Shown here in pieces: positions 53,572-62,627 of a stretch of 64,000 bases of DNA. This DNA is from Cupriavidus numazuensis (GTDB taxonomy: Bacteria; Pseudomonadota; Gammaproteobacteria; Burkholderiales; Burkholderiaceae), in assembly GCF_905397435.1 (NCBI RefSeq), contig NZ_CAJPVI010000005.1, forward strand, positions 1-64,000, given 5' to 3'. Numbering within the stretch: the first letter of the stretch is position 1; every line of letters begins with the position of its first letter. A program made the translations under genes and the position numbers. The notes under the pieces are model-generated. The model made no database searches, was not told where the DNA came from, and saw nothing but the letters and a program-made list of their open reading frames with translations.

Positions 53572-55104
53572 TCAGGCCGCGCGGTCCATCAGGAACTGCG
53601 TGAGCAGCGGCACCGGACGGCCGGTGGCGCCCTTGGCCGCACCGCTCTTCCAGGCCGTGCCGGCGATGTCCAGGTGGGCCCAGTCGTACTTCTCGGTGAA
53701 ACGCGCCAGGAAGCAGGCCGCCGTCACGCTGCCTGCCGGGCGGCCGCCGATATTGGCCATATCGGCGAAGTTGGACTTGAGCTGGTCCTGGTATTCGTCG
53801 TCCAGCGGCATGCGCCAGGCGGTGTCCATGGACTTGCGGCCGGCCTGCAGCAGTTGGTCGGCCAGCGCGTCGCTGCGCGCGTACAGGCCGGTGTTGATAT
53901 GGCCGAGCGCGATGATGCAGGCGCCCGTCAGCGTCGCGACGTCGACCACCGCGGCCGGCTTGAAGCGCTCGACATAGGTCAGCGCATCGCACAGGATCAG
54001 GCGGCCTTCGGCGTCCGTGTTCAGGATCTCGACGGTCTGGCCCGACATGCTGGTCACCACGTCGCCCGGCTTGGTGGCGACGCCGCTGGGCATGTTCTCG
54101 CAAGTCGGCACCACGGCGATCACATTGAGCTTCAGGCCCATCTCGGCCACGGCCTGCAGCGTGCCGAGCACCGACGCGGCACCGCACATGTCGTACTTCA
54201 TCTCGTCCATGCCCTCGCCCGGCTTGAGCGAAATGCCGCCGGTATCGAAGGTAATGCCCTTGCCCACCAGCACCACCGGCGCCTGCTTGGCGCCCGCGCC
54301 GTCATAGCGCAGCACAATGAACTGCGGCGGCTCGACGCTGCCCTTGGTCACGGCCATGAACGAGCCCATGTTCAGCGCTTCGATCTGCTTGCGGCCGAGC
54401 ACTTCCACCTTGAGCTTGTGGCGCTTGGCAATCGTGCGTGCCGTGTTGGCCAGGTAGGTCGGGGTGCAGATATTGGACGGCAGGTTGCCGAGGTCGCGGG
54501 TCAGTTCCATGCCGTTGGCAATGGCGGTGCCGCGCACCACGGCCTGGGTCGCGGCCTTGGCGTCGTTGCCATCCACGGCCAGCACGACCTTGCGCAGCGT
54601 CGGCTTGTCGGCGGCGCCGGCCTTGCCGTTGGCGCGCTTCAGGCCCGGGTGGCGCTCCAGCAGGCGATAGCCCGCGTCGCGCACCAGCGTGATGGTGGTG
54701 ATGACGGCCCAGCCGATGTCGCGCTGCTGCGGCGGCTGCTGCGACAGGCACCACAGCGCCGACGAGGCGCGCGTGGCCGACAAGGCACGCACGGCCGTGC
54801 GTACGGCTTCGGCAAAGGCCTTGTCGCCGAAATCCGCCTCCTTGCCCAAGCCCACCAGCAGGACGCGGGCAGCGCCCACGCCGGCCACTTCGTGCAGCGT
54901 CAGCTGCGTGCCGCGCTTGCCTTCGAAGTCGCCCTGCTTCAGCAACCGTGCGACCAAGCCCTTGGTTGCCACATCGAGGGCCTTGGCCACACCCGCCAGA
55001 TTCTGTCCTTCGAACACGCCGACCACGAGGCAGTCGGTCTTGGTCGCCAGGAAACCATTTTGGCCGGCTTTACTCCAATCCAGGGCTTTTGTGCTAAATT
55101 CCAT
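53572..55104 (-). CDS. pepA: leucyl aminopeptidase
   Basis: A 510-residue M17 metallo-aminopeptidase. The N-terminal macro-like domain and catalytic domain carry the two-zinc site: [32 protein letters not shown] and the signature [14 protein letters not shown]. It removes N-terminal residues in the cytoplasm and in some bacteria binds DNA at Xer sites. Start at 55104; it is divergent from lptF over a 165-bp gap, an arrangement conserved in many proteobacteria. Confidence 0.95.
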   Translation of the reverse strand: MEFSTKALDWSKAGQNGFLATKTDCLVVGVFEGQNLAGVAKALDVATKGLVARLLKQGDFEGKRGTQLTLHEVAGVGAARVLLVGLGKEADFGDKAFAEAVRTAVRALSATRASSALWCLSQQPPQQRDIGWAVITTITLVRDAGYRLLERHPGLKRANGKAGAADKPTLRKVVLAVDGNDAKAATQAVVRGTAIANGMELTRDLGNLPSNICTPTYLANTARTIAKRHKLKVEVLGRKQIEALNMGSFMAVTKGSVEPPQFIVLRYDGAGAKQAPVVLVGKGITFDTGGISLKPGEGMDEMKYDMCGAASVLGTLQAVAEMGLKLNVIAVVPTCENMPSGVATKPGDVVTSMSGQTVEILNTDAEGRLILCDALTYVERFKPAAVVDVATLTGACIIALGHINTGLYARSDALADQLLQAGRKSMDTAWRMPLDDEYQDQLKSNFADMANIGGRPAGSVTAACFLARFTEKYDWAHLDIAGTAWKSGAAKGATGRPVPLLTQFLMDRAA

Positions 55105-55269
55105 CGCGCTTCCTTCCAGGGGCTCGTAGACACGAAAGCCTCCATTATCCGCGATTTTTATCCGCGACCTGCCGCTGCTGATCCGCCCCGCCTGCAGCCC
55201 GCTGTCCTGCGAGGCACTTCGCGCACGGCACATCGCCCGCGCCGGCCGGCAGACCGGAACCGACACCGC

Positions 55270-56391
55270 ATGATCTTTCAACAAGCCCTGCGACGCGAGC
55301 TCGCCTACACCGCCGGCGCGGTGTTCCTGGTGATGCTGACCTTCATGCTCACGTCGCTTGTGATCCGTATCCTGGGCCTGGCAGCCAATGGCAAGGCCAG
55401 TCCCAACGACGTGCTGATCCTGATCGGCCTGGCCACGATCGGCTACCTGTCCATCCTGCTCTCGGCCACGCTGTTCATCTCGACGCTGATCGTGCTGACG
55501 CGCTGGTACAAGGATTCCGAGATGGTGGTCTGGTTCTCGGCCGGCATCTCGCTGCGCGACCTGGTCAAGCCCGTGCTGCAGTTCGCGGCGCCGTTCATCT
55601 TGCTGTCGCTGCTGCTGGGCGTGTTCGCATGGCCGTGGGCCAACCAGCAGAGCGCGCTGTTCCGCGACCGCTTCGAGCAGCGCGGCGTGCTGTCGATGAT
55701 TGCCGCGGGGCGCTTCATCGAACCGTCCAACGGCAACTACGTGCTGTTCATCGAAGGCATTGACGGCAACATGAAGTACGCGCGCAATGTCTTCGTCGCC
55801 AATGCCGAGGCCAACAAGATCGGGGTCGCACTGGCTCACCAGGGCACGTTCGAAACCATGCCCAACGGCGACCGCATGGTGGTCATGGAGAACGGCCGCC
55901 GCTATGCCGGCACGCCGGGCCAGATCGACTACCGCATCGTCGAATTCGAGCGCTATGCGGTCAAGGTGGACAACAAGCCACCTGAGAGCGCGAATTCGCA
56001 GCCGCCCAAGAGCCGGGACACCATCGAGCTGTTGCGCAACCCCACGCTCGAGAACCTGGGCGAACTGCTCTGGCGCATCTCGCTGCCGATCCTTGCCTTC
56101 AATTTCGTGATGATCGCCATCCCGCTGGCCTATGTGAACCCGCGGCTCGGCCGCTACACGCCGCTGGTCTTCGCGGTGCTGATCTACCTGACCTACAGCA
56201 ACCTGATCAACCTGGCCCAGTCCTGGGTGCGCTCCGGCTCGATCCCGTTCTGGCTGGCCTGGTGGCCGATCCACGCGGTGGCGTTCCTGGCCGCGCTGCT
56301 GATGTTCCGCTACCGGCAGAACCGCAGCCTCGGTGGCTGGCGCGCCGTGTTCGGCCGCCGCCCGGCAACTGCCAAGGGAGGCACGGCATGA
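55270..56391 (+). CDS. lptF: LPS export permease LptF
   Basis: A 373-residue inner-membrane permease of the LptB2FG transporter. Three N-terminal helices (start [20 protein letters not shown]) are followed by a periplasmic beta-jellyroll (about 130-260) and three C-terminal helices ([20 protein letters not shown]). It extracts lipopolysaccharide from the inner membrane and feeds LptC/A. A C-terminal basic tail is typical. The stop overlaps lptG by 4 bp (ATGA). Confidence 0.95.
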   Translation: MIFQQALRRELAYTAGAVFLVMLTFMLTSLVIRILGLAANGKASPNDVLILIGLATIGYLSILLSATLFISTLIVLTRWYKDSEMVVWFSAGISLRDLVKPVLQFAAPFILLSLLLGVFAWPWANQQSALFRDRFEQRGVLSMIAAGRFIEPSNGNYVLFIEGIDGNMKYARNVFVANAEANKIGVALAHQGTFETMPNGDRMVVMENGRRYAGTPGQIDYRIVEFERYAVKVDNKPPESANSQPPKSRDTIELLRNPTLENLGELLWRISLPILAFNFVMIAIPLAYVNPRLGRYTPLVFAVLIYLTYSNLINLAQSWVRSGSIPFWLAWWPIHAVAFLAALLMFRYRQNRSLGGWRAVFGRRPATAKGGTA

Positions 56392-57539
56392 GGCTGCTGC
56401 GTGTCTATGAGCGCTACTTTGCGCGCCAGGTCTACGGGGTGTTCGTCTTCATCCTGTTTGCGGTGCTGTCGCTGTTCGTCTTCTTCGACCTGCTCAGCGA
56501 GCTCGAAAACGTCAACGGCAAATACACCTCGCTGATCGCCTTCCTGCACGTCCTGCTGCAGGCGCCCACGCGCATCTACGAAGTCCTGCCGATCGCCGTG
56601 CTGATCAGCGCGATCTACGTGTTCTCGCAGCTGGCCAGCCAGTCGGAGTTCACCATCTTCCGGGTGGCGGGGCTCAATACGCGCCAGGCGCTGTTCTCGC
56701 TGTTCAAGCTCGCCGTGCCGCTGGCGCTCATCACCTTCATCTTCGGCGAGTTCATCGGCCCGCGGGCGGAGCAGTTCGCGCAGAAGATCAAGCTGGAGGC
56801 GATCGGTGCGACGGTCTCGTCGGGCTTCCGCTCCGGCGTCTGGGTCAAGGACCGCGACAAGGACCCGGCTGGCGGCGGAGAGATTACCCGCTTCGTCAAT
56901 GTGGCCGGACTGCGTCCGGACCAGACCATCACCGGCATCACCGTCTATGAATTCGATGCCCAGTACCGTCTGCGCGTCATCCGAGTGGTGAAGGAAGGCC
57001 GCTACCAGGGTGCGCAGTCGTGGCTGCTGAGCGACGTCAACGAGACCCGTTTCTCGGAACTCCGTCAGCCGGGCACCTCGCGCGACGGCCTGGCACCGGA
57101 ATTCCGCGCCGAACAGGTGCGGTTCCCGAGCGTCACGATGCATTCCGAACTGACCCCTCAGATCCTGTCCGTGCTGCTGGTCACGCCCGAACGCATGTCG
57201 ACGCTGGACCTGTTCCGCTACATCCGTCACCTGCGCGACAACAAGCAGGACACGCAGCGCTACGAGATCGCGTTCTGGAAGAAGGTGGTCTATCCGCTGA
57301 CGCTGTTCGTCATGATGGCGCTGGCCCTGCCCTTCGCCTACCTGCACGCGCGTGCCGGAGCGGTGGGCGTCAAGGTATTCGGCGGCATCATGCTGGGGCT
57401 GTCGTTCCACCTGTCGAATACGCTGTTCTCGCACGTAGGGCTGTTGCATACGTGGCCGCCGATCGTGTCGGCGCTGGTCCCCGGCACGCTGTACCTGCTG
57501 CTGGCGCTGACGGCGCTGCGCTGGGTCGATCGCCACTGA
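56388..57539 (+). CDS. lptG: LPS export permease LptG
   Basis: A 383-residue partner of LptF with the same six-helix and periplasmic jellyroll layout: [20 protein letters not shown] at the N-terminus, [20 protein letters not shown] and LPFAY before the last helices, ending [11 protein letters not shown]. Start at 56388 was chosen at the ATGA overlap with lptF. Together with LptB it powers LPS transport from the cytoplasmic-side membrane. Confidence 0.95.
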   Translation: MRLLRVYERYFARQVYGVFVFILFAVLSLFVFFDLLSELENVNGKYTSLIAFLHVLLQAPTRIYEVLPIAVLISAIYVFSQLASQSEFTIFRVAGLNTRQALFSLFKLAVPLALITFIFGEFIGPRAEQFAQKIKLEAIGATVSSGFRSGVWVKDRDKDPAGGGEITRFVNVAGLRPDQTITGITVYEFDAQYRLRVIRVVKEGRYQGAQSWLLSDVNETRFSELRQPGTSRDGLAPEFRAEQVRFPSVTMHSELTPQILSVLLVTPERMSTLDLFRYIRHLRDNKQDTQRYEIAFWKKVVYPLTLFVMMALALPFAYLHARAGAVGVKVFGGIMLGLSFHLSNTLFSHVGLLHTWPPIVSALVPGTLYLLLALTALRWVDRH

Positions 57540-57566
57540 TTGCCACTGAAGCTCAGGAACACCACC

Positions 57567-57965
57567 ATGCCGCCAACCGACGTCACGCCCATTCGCCAGG
57601 CACTGGTCCTGTTTGCGCATGGCGCGCGCGACGTGCGCTGGCGAGAGCCGTTCGACCGGCTGGTGCAGAAGCTCACTGCGGCGCTGCCGGGCACGCCTGT
57701 GCGGCTCGCATTCCTGGAACTGATGTCGCCGCAGTTGCCCGAGGCGCTGGCTGAGCTGGCCGCTGCCGACGTCGGCGAGGTCACTGTGGTGCCGGTGTTT
57801 TTTGGACAGGGCGGGCATTTGAGGCGTGATCTGCCGGCGCTTATTGATACGTGCCGGCAGCAGTATCCGGCGCTGTCGATACGCTGTGCGACGGCTGTGG
57901 GGGAGGTTGATAGTGTCCTGGATGCGATTGCGGCGTATTGTGTGGGATTGGTGTTGAGCGAGTGA
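57567..57965 (+). CDS. CbiX/SirB-like sirohydrochlorin chelatase
   Basis: A 132-residue single-domain class II chelatase: LVLFAHGARDVRWREPFDRL carries the metal-binding His of the family, and VTVVPVFFGQGGHLRRDLP the second typical block with His. Such small proteins insert iron, cobalt or nickel into sirohydrochlorin. It lies 27 bp after lptG, while cobA (precorrin-2 synthesis) is at the far end of the window. The start at 57567 is preceded by CAGGA. Confidence 0.8.
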   Translation: MPPTDVTPIRQALVLFAHGARDVRWREPFDRLVQKLTAALPGTPVRLAFLELMSPQLPEALAELAAADVGEVTVVPVFFGQGGHLRRDLPALIDTCRQQYPALSIRCATAVGEVDSVLDAIAAYCVGLVLSE

Positions 57966-58046
57966 TCGTGTTTGGCGGGTGCCGCTGTTTTGCTGGCGTA
58001 GCCGGCGGGGGTTTTGTGGTTGGGGTGGGGTGTCGTCCTTGGCTGA

Positions 58047-58118
58047 CGCCGCTGTTTCGCCGGCGTAGCCGGCGAGTCACTTTTTGTCCGAGCGACAAAA
58101 AGTAACCAAAAAGCGCGT
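58047..58118 (-). repeat. 71-bp double-hairpin repeat, copy B (inverted)
   Basis: Inverted relative to copies A and C, with one or two substitutions and an extra base in the first hairpin. Both perfect stem-loops are kept, which suggests that structure rather than exact sequence is maintained. Confidence 0.85.
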
Positions 58119-58369
58119 CGTTGCCGCTGGCCATCAATTCCACGGCGACAGTGGTTCAAACGGCTTTGGACGCCTGCGATGGTGGTCAGCCGTTCCAACC
58201 TGCTACGCCATGTGAGTCAGAACCTGTGCCTGACGCGGCACGGCTTTTGGACGATCCCCAAGACGGACTCGGGTACAGCGTTTCAACCAGGTCAGTGGTG
58301 GGACGCCTTCGGCTGCGCTGCGCGCACGCCGTCGTCTGGGTGCGATCTCATCAACGTCGCTGGTGCCCG

Positions 58370-58400
58370 AGTTCCAGTTCCAGTTCCAGTTCCAGTTCCT
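58370..58400 (+). repeat. AGTTCC microsatellite
   Basis: Five consecutive, nearly perfect units of AGTTCC lie in non-coding DNA between the inverted 71-bp repeats. The array is too short and its units too small for CRISPR. Confidence 0.8.
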
Positions 58401-58654
58401 GATTTCCTGTCTCTACGCGCATGCAATGCGCCCAAGGCATCGTCACCGAGGCGCGGTTAGGACTAGACCTCAGCGGTCTTACTCCGACCCGCGCGTAGCG
58501 CAGCCGTAGGCGTCCCCGTGAGGGCGTTGTTAGCAGGGACCACTCCGTAATCCGGGTTCGCTCGTACGCGCCGTCCCATCCTAATCATCTACGCGGCAGG
58601 CAGTCCAGCGGACCTCTGATGCCCCAATGGCATTGAGCCTTGGATTGACCACGT

Positions 58655-58725
58655 AAACGCGTTTTTGGTTACTTTTGCCGCTCGGGCAAAAGTGACTCGC
58701 CGGCTACGCCGGCGAAACAGCGGCG
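58655..58725 (+). repeat. 71-bp double-hairpin repeat, copy C
   Basis: It differs from copy A only by two compensating changes in the first stem-loop (GCC...GGC replaces GTC...GAC), so base pairing is conserved. This is the best sign that the RNA or single-stranded DNA fold matters. It lies about 170 bp before the gig-like operon. Confidence 0.85.
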
Positions 58726-58896
58726 CCCGCCAAGCGCGATCCCCGCAATTCCGCCACGAACCAAAAAATCTTCCTTCCCCCTTGTAAGGAACCCCCACCC
58801 CACCCCGACTACCGTGCAGACCGTCACTGACGGTTCGCCGCGCCGGACCACCGTGGACCATGCATGCGGCCATCCAACCCGTACCAGGAGAGAACC

Positions 58897-59160
58897 ATGA
58901 ACAAGCAAACCGCACTCGTCGCCGTCGCACTGGCCGGACTGTTCGCCTCCGGCATCGGCCATGCCGCCGACGCCATGGACAAGAACATGGACAAGGAAAA
59001 GTGCTTTGGCGTCGCCAAGGCCGGCCAGAATGACTGCGCCAGCGCAGCCGGGAGCCACTCCTGTGCGGGTCAGTCCAAGAAGGACAACGACCCCAAGAGC
59101 TGGAAGTACGTGGCCAAGGGAAGCTGCGAAAAGATGGGGGGCACGCTCAAGGCGATGTAA
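58897..59160 (+). CDS. gigP: bufferin-type secreted metal-binding precursor (DUF2282/GigP-like)
   Basis: An 87-residue exported peptide. The signal peptide spans residues 1-23 (cleavage GHA-AD). The mature part has exactly four Cys (36, 47, 56, 77) in the DUF2282 pattern: [22 protein letters not shown], then [15 protein letters not shown]. Family members are bufferins (BufA1), whose core Cys residues are modified by an MNIO enzyme to make a copper-sequestering peptide. The same four-gene order is the gold-induced gigPABT operon of C. metallidurans. AGGAG lies 7 bases upstream of the ATG. The modification itself is inferred from the next gene. Confidence 0.88.
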   Translation: MNKQTALVAVALAGLFASGIGHAADAMDKNMDKEKCFGVAKAGQNDCASAAGSHSCAGQSKKDNDPKSWKYVAKGSCEKMGGTLKAM

Positions 59161-59184
59161 GTACGGTCCGCGGCGGAGTCCATC

Positions 59185-60078
59185 ATGCCCACATCCCTCG
59201 TTGACCGGGACCGCGGCGGCGACCTTGGCATCGGCATCGGCTTGCGCGCCGTGCACTATGCCGAGTTGCTCGCGCAGCGTCCCGCGCTTGGCTGGCTGGA
59301 AGCGCATACGGAAAACTACCTCGGCGCGGGCGGCAGGGACCTGCAGGTCCTGACCGCATTGCGCACCGATTATCCGGTCAGCCTGCACGGCGTGGGGTTG
59401 GGCCTGGGCTCCGCCAGCGGCGACGCGTTCGCGCCCCACCTTGCCCGCATCGCGGACCTGGTAGCGCGCATCGAACCGGCGCTGGTATCCGAACACCTGT
59501 GCTGGAACCGCATCGGCAGCCACCAGTTCAACGACCTGCTGCCGTTGCCGCTGACCGAGGCAGCGCTCGCACTGGTATGCGAACGCGTGGACCGGATGCA
59601 ATCGGTCCTGCTGCGACGCATCCTGGTCGAGAACGTGTCGACGTTCCTGCGCTTTCGTGATGATCAGATGAGCGAGGCCCAGTTCCTCGCCGCGCTCGCA
59701 CGGCGCACCGGTTGCGGCATCCTGCTCGACATCAACAACCTCTACGTGAACCAGTTCAACCACGGCGAGGACGCACACGCTGCCATCGACACCCTGGCGC
59801 AACTGCCGGCGGGAACCGTTGGCGAGTTTCACCTTGCAGGCCATCTGGCCGATGGCAGCGTGCTGATCGACCATCACGGCGCGCGCGTCGCTCCGGAGGT
59901 GTGGTCGCTCTATGCATACGCCGTGCAACGCATTGCGGGCGATGGCATGACTCACGTGCCCACGCTGATCGAATGGGACACGGATATTCCCCCGCTTGAC
60001 GTGCTGCTCGACGAGCGGCAGCGCGCGTTGTCTCACGCCGCAGCGGCGCTCGCGGAGCATGACCATGCGTGCGCCTGA
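59185..60078 (+). CDS. gigA: MNIO (DUF692) peptide-modifying iron enzyme (BufB/GigA-like)
   Basis: A 297-residue multinuclear non-haem iron oxidase with a TIM-barrel fold. The iron-ligand motifs are all present: [11 protein letters not shown] (His68), EHLCW (103-107), ENVSTF (150-155), DINN (182-185), NHG (192-194), EFHLAGH (214-220), DHHG (229-232) and IEWD (262-265). The family oxidises precursor Cys residues to thio-oxazolone or related heterocycles. The substrate should be the four-Cys peptide encoded 24 bp upstream. It overlaps the DUF2063 gene by 14 bp. Confidence 0.9.
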   Translation: MPTSLVDRDRGGDLGIGIGLRAVHYAELLAQRPALGWLEAHTENYLGAGGRDLQVLTALRTDYPVSLHGVGLGLGSASGDAFAPHLARIADLVARIEPALVSEHLCWNRIGSHQFNDLLPLPLTEAALALVCERVDRMQSVLLRRILVENVSTFLRFRDDQMSEAQFLAALARRTGCGILLDINNLYVNQFNHGEDAHAAIDTLAQLPAGTVGEFHLAGHLADGSVLIDHHGARVAPEVWSLYAYAVQRIAGDGMTHVPTLIEWDTDIPPLDVLLDERQRALSHAAAALAEHDHACA

Positions 60079-60862
60079 CTCACTCCAGCAGGCATTCGCC
60101 GACGCGATCAATGACGCCGAGCCGACTGCAGCAGGCCTGTCGATTTTCGCAGGCGATACAGCGCTGGCACGCGACCGCATCGGCTACTACCGCGGCAACC
60201 AGCGCGAGACGGCGCTCAAGGTATTGCGCGCGGCCTACCCGGTAGTCCTCGCCCTGATGGGCGATACATTCTTCGAAGGACTCAGCCATGCCTACCGGCA
60301 CGCGCATCCGTCGCGCGATCCGGACCTGCACCGCTATGGCGAGTCCTTCCCGGCGTTCCTGGCCACGTTCGGCCCGGTGGCGTCCTACTCCTACCTGCCC
60401 GACGTTGCACGGCTCGAATGGCTGTGCCACGTCGCCTACTACGCCGCCGACGATGTCGCGCTCGATGCCGCCATGCTGCAATCGATGGCGCCCGCCGACG
60501 TCGCCGCGATTGCCGTGACGCTGTGCCGATGCGCCCAGCCGTTCTCGTCGGCCTGGGCAGCCATCCCGATCTGGCAGGCGCACCAGCACGGAGGCCCGCC
60601 GCTGCCGCAGCGTCCGGACACGCCGCGCCACGGCATGGTGGTCCGTCCGCGCTGGCGCGTGAGCGTCATCGCCATGCCGCCCACGCAAGTCGACATCCTT
60701 GGCCGGCTGCGCACGCACCCGGCAACCCTTGGCGACCTGCTCTGGCAAGCGGCCAGCGCGGATCCGTCGTTCGATGCCGCCACCACGCTTGCGGCATGGC
60801 TGGACGCAGGCCTCCTGCGCCCGGCAAATTCTCATCCCACCGAAGGAGATATCCGATCATGA
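60065..60862 (+). CDS. gigB: DUF2063 partner protein (BufC/GigB-like)
   Basis: A 265-residue protein: DUF2063 N-terminal helical domain (about 3-95: [20 protein letters not shown] then [22 protein letters not shown]), then a C-terminal domain of unknown fold (about 120-260). In MNIO systems this partner recognises the precursor peptide and helps the enzyme. An ATG at 60059 would leave the GGAG too close, so 60065 is preferred. It overlaps both neighbours (14 and 4 bp), a sign of coupled translation and a stoichiometric complex. Confidence 0.85.
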   Translation: MRAPDSLQQAFADAINDAEPTAAGLSIFAGDTALARDRIGYYRGNQRETALKVLRAAYPVVLALMGDTFFEGLSHAYRHAHPSRDPDLHRYGESFPAFLATFGPVASYSYLPDVARLEWLCHVAYYAADDVALDAAMLQSMAPADVAAIAVTLCRCAQPFSSAWAAIPIWQAHQHGGPPLPQRPDTPRHGMVVRPRWRVSVIAMPPTQVDILGRLRTHPATLGDLLWQAASADPSFDAATTLAAWLDAGLLRPANSHPTEGDIRS

Positions 60863-61323
60863 AAGCCATCAGCCCTGCCCAGCCCGTGTCGGCGCCGCTG
60901 CAACGCACTGCCGGATTCTTCGGCGATTGGGGATTGTCAGCAGTCCTGCTGCTGATCCGCGTCTATGTCGGCTGGCAGTTCCTGGCCTCCGGCTGGCTCA
61001 AGCTGCAGGACTGGGGCACGACGCTGGCCCTGTTCCGCGACGAATACCACGTCCCCGTGTTGCCGCCGGAACTGGCGGCAATGGCTGGCACCTTCGGGGA
61101 ACTCGCGTTTCCGCTGCTGCTGTTCGCGGGTCTGTTTTCGCGGCCAGCAGCGCTGGGGCTGTTTGCGGTGAATGCCATGGCGGTGCTCTCTTACCCGCAG
61201 CTATGGGCCTTCGAATGCCCGGCCGCGATCCAGAGCCACCTGTACTGGGGCATGCTGCTGCTGGTGCCGATGATGGCTGGCGGCGGGCGCTTCAGTGTCG
61301 ATGCGCTGCGCCAGCGGCGCTGA
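60859..61323 (+). CDS. gigT: DoxX-family membrane protein (GigT-like)
   Basis: A 154-residue inner-membrane protein with four helices and the DoxX pattern LLLIRVYVGWQFLASGWLKL and AGTFGELAFPLLLFAGLFSR. DoxX proteins are frequent last genes of bufferin/gig clusters. Their role there (quinone redox or membrane stress protection) is not firmly known. The ATG at 60859 overlaps the upstream stop by 4 bp and has AGGAG 11 bases before it. Confidence 0.85.
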   Translation: MKAISPAQPVSAPLQRTAGFFGDWGLSAVLLLIRVYVGWQFLASGWLKLQDWGTTLALFRDEYHVPVLPPELAAMAGTFGELAFPLLLFAGLFSRPAALGLFAVNAMAVLSYPQLWAFECPAAIQSHLYWGMLLLVPMMAGGGRFSVDALRQRR

Positions 61324-61349
61324 GCGCCAGATGAAATGCCGACTGGTTG

Positions 61350-61535
61350 CTCCCCTCTCCCGCCTGCGGGAGAGGGGTTGGGGGAGAGGGCAGGCGCATG
61401 GCAAGCACCATGGCGCTTGACTTCGTGGAAGCTCCTGCCCTCTCCCCCGCCCCTCTCCCATAAATGGGAGAGGGGAGACAACACTCGCAGCTTTTGGACT
61501 TTGTCAGTAGCAAAAAGCCGGGCATGTGCCCGGCT
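61350..61535 (+). repeat. ~186-bp unit 1 of tandem duplication with dispersed repeat
   Basis: The first 135 bases are the dispersed element with hairpin ends also found inverted at 47397-47530. The remaining bases include a terminator-like hairpin at 61516-61535. The whole unit recurs 222 bp later with only two or three substitutions. Confidence 0.88.
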
Positions 61536-61571
61536 CAGATTGCTGACAAAGCTGGTGTACCAGATTGTTCG

Positions 61572-61757
61572 CTCCCCTCTCCCGCCTGCGGGAGAGGGGT
61601 TGGGGGAGAGGGCAGGCGCATGGCAAGCACCATGGCGCCTGACTTCGTGGAAGGTCCTGCCCTCTCCCCCGCCCCTCTCCCATAAATGGGAGAGGGGAGA
61701 CAACACTCGCAGCTTTTGGACTTTGTCAGTAGCAAAAAGCCGGGCATGTGCCCGGCT
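61572..61757 (+). repeat. ~186-bp unit 2 of tandem duplication with dispersed repeat
   Basis: A near-identical copy of 61350-61535 at a period of 222 bp. The two units are separated by a 36-base spacer that ends in the start of unit 2. Such close identity points to a recent duplication. The whole 61324-61781 gap contains no supportable gene. Confidence 0.88.
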
Positions 61758-61759
61758 TT
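61734..61759 (-). terminator. Rho-independent terminator after cobA
   Basis: AGCCGGGC (61738-61745) pairs with GCCCGGCT (61750-61757) around ATGT. Read on the minus strand it is followed by TTTTTGC, so it serves cobA; on the plus strand only TTT follows. An identical hairpin at 61516-61535 belongs to the first repeat unit and is a back-up. Confidence 0.8.
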
Positions 61760-61781
61760 CGCTGTTCCGCATGGCGTTGCT

Positions 61782-62588
61782 TCAGGCCGCCGCCCTTGCC
61801 TCAACGCCGACCGGTGCCGTATCGATGACCGGCTCGGTCGCCCGCGCCGCCAGCGCCGCGCCGATCATCAGCAAACTCGGATGGGACGGATCGATCCAGC
61901 CGGCTGCCTCGCCCGCCGCCATCTGCTGCAGCGTAAAGGCATGGCTGCGCTGGTGCGGCGTGCTGACCGCCTCGACCACCCATGCCGGCGTCGACGGCGC
62001 CTTGCCGTGGGCGATCAGCTGTGCGGCGATGGCCGCAGCCTGGTCTCGGCCCATGTAGTACACGAGCGTATCGGCGCGCACATCGGCTTCGATGTCCGCA
62101 GCCGAAGCCGGCACTTCCGTGCCATCCGCCGCCTTGGCCTGCGTGGCGAAGGCCACGCTGCGCGACACGCCGCGCTTGGTCAGCGGCTTGGCAATGGCCG
62201 ATGCGGCCGCGAGTGCTGCGGTAATGCCGGGCACCACCTCGTACGCGATGCCAGCCGCTTCCAGCGCCTGCAGCTCTTCATCGGCGCGGCCGAACAGCAT
62301 CGGATCGCCGCCCTTGAGGCGCACCACGCGCTCGTACTTCGTCGCCATGTCGATGATCTGGCGGTTGATGAACAGTTGCGCGGTCGAACGCTTGCCGCAG
62401 CGCTTGCCCACTTCCACCAGCCTGGCCTGCGGACACCAGGCAAGCATCTCCGGCGACACCAGTGCGTCATGCAGCACGACCTGGGCTTCGCCCAACAACC
62501 GTGCACCGCGCACCGTAATGAGGTCCGCCGCGCCGGGGCCTGCCCCGATCAGGTAGACCTTGCCGTTCGATTTGCCTGCCTTGTCCAT
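61782..62588 (-). CDS. cobA: uroporphyrinogen-III C-methyltransferase
   Basis: A 268-residue SUMT. It contains GAGPGAADLITVRGARLL (the SAM-binding GxGxG), LKGGDPMLFGRADEELQALE and PLTKRGVSRSVAFATQ, all family signatures. It dimethylates uroporphyrinogen III to precorrin-2, the precursor of siroheme for sulfite reductase and of cobalamin. It is 39 bp after cysN on the same strand, consistent with a sulfur assimilation operon where siroheme is needed. Confidence 0.95.
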   Translation of the reverse strand: MDKAGKSNGKVYLIGAGPGAADLITVRGARLLGEAQVVLHDALVSPEMLAWCPQARLVEVGKRCGKRSTAQLFINRQIIDMATKYERVVRLKGGDPMLFGRADEELQALEAAGIAYEVVPGITAALAAASAIAKPLTKRGVSRSVAFATQAKAADGTEVPASAADIEADVRADTLVYYMGRDQAAAIAAQLIAHGKAPSTPAWVVEAVSTPHQRSHAFTLQQMAAGEAAGWIDPSHPSLLMIGAALAARATEPVIDTAPVGVEARAAA

Positions 62589-62627
62589 CCTCTGCCCCTT
62601 GCCTAGCGTGACCGTGTGTCCTGATGC

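Larger units (their letters stand above)
57966..58896. other. repeat-rich intergenic region before the gig-like operon
   Basis: About 930 bp with no supportable gene. An inverted pair of the 71-bp repeat (58047-58118 and 58655-58725) brackets about 540 bp of unrecognised sequence that includes an AGTTCC microsatellite. The stretch 58726-58896 must contain the promoter of the gig-like operon; no sigma-factor hexamers could be assigned. Confidence 0.5.

Noticed and set aside
58370-58400. Possible CRISPR or coding repeat array (AGTTCC units)
   Set aside because: Six-base units without spacers; it is a simple microsatellite.
58440-58600. Possible structured RNA or tRNA-like segment
   Set aside because: No cloverleaf or known RNA motif could be folded by eye. 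A covariance-model search (Infernal against Rfam) would decide.
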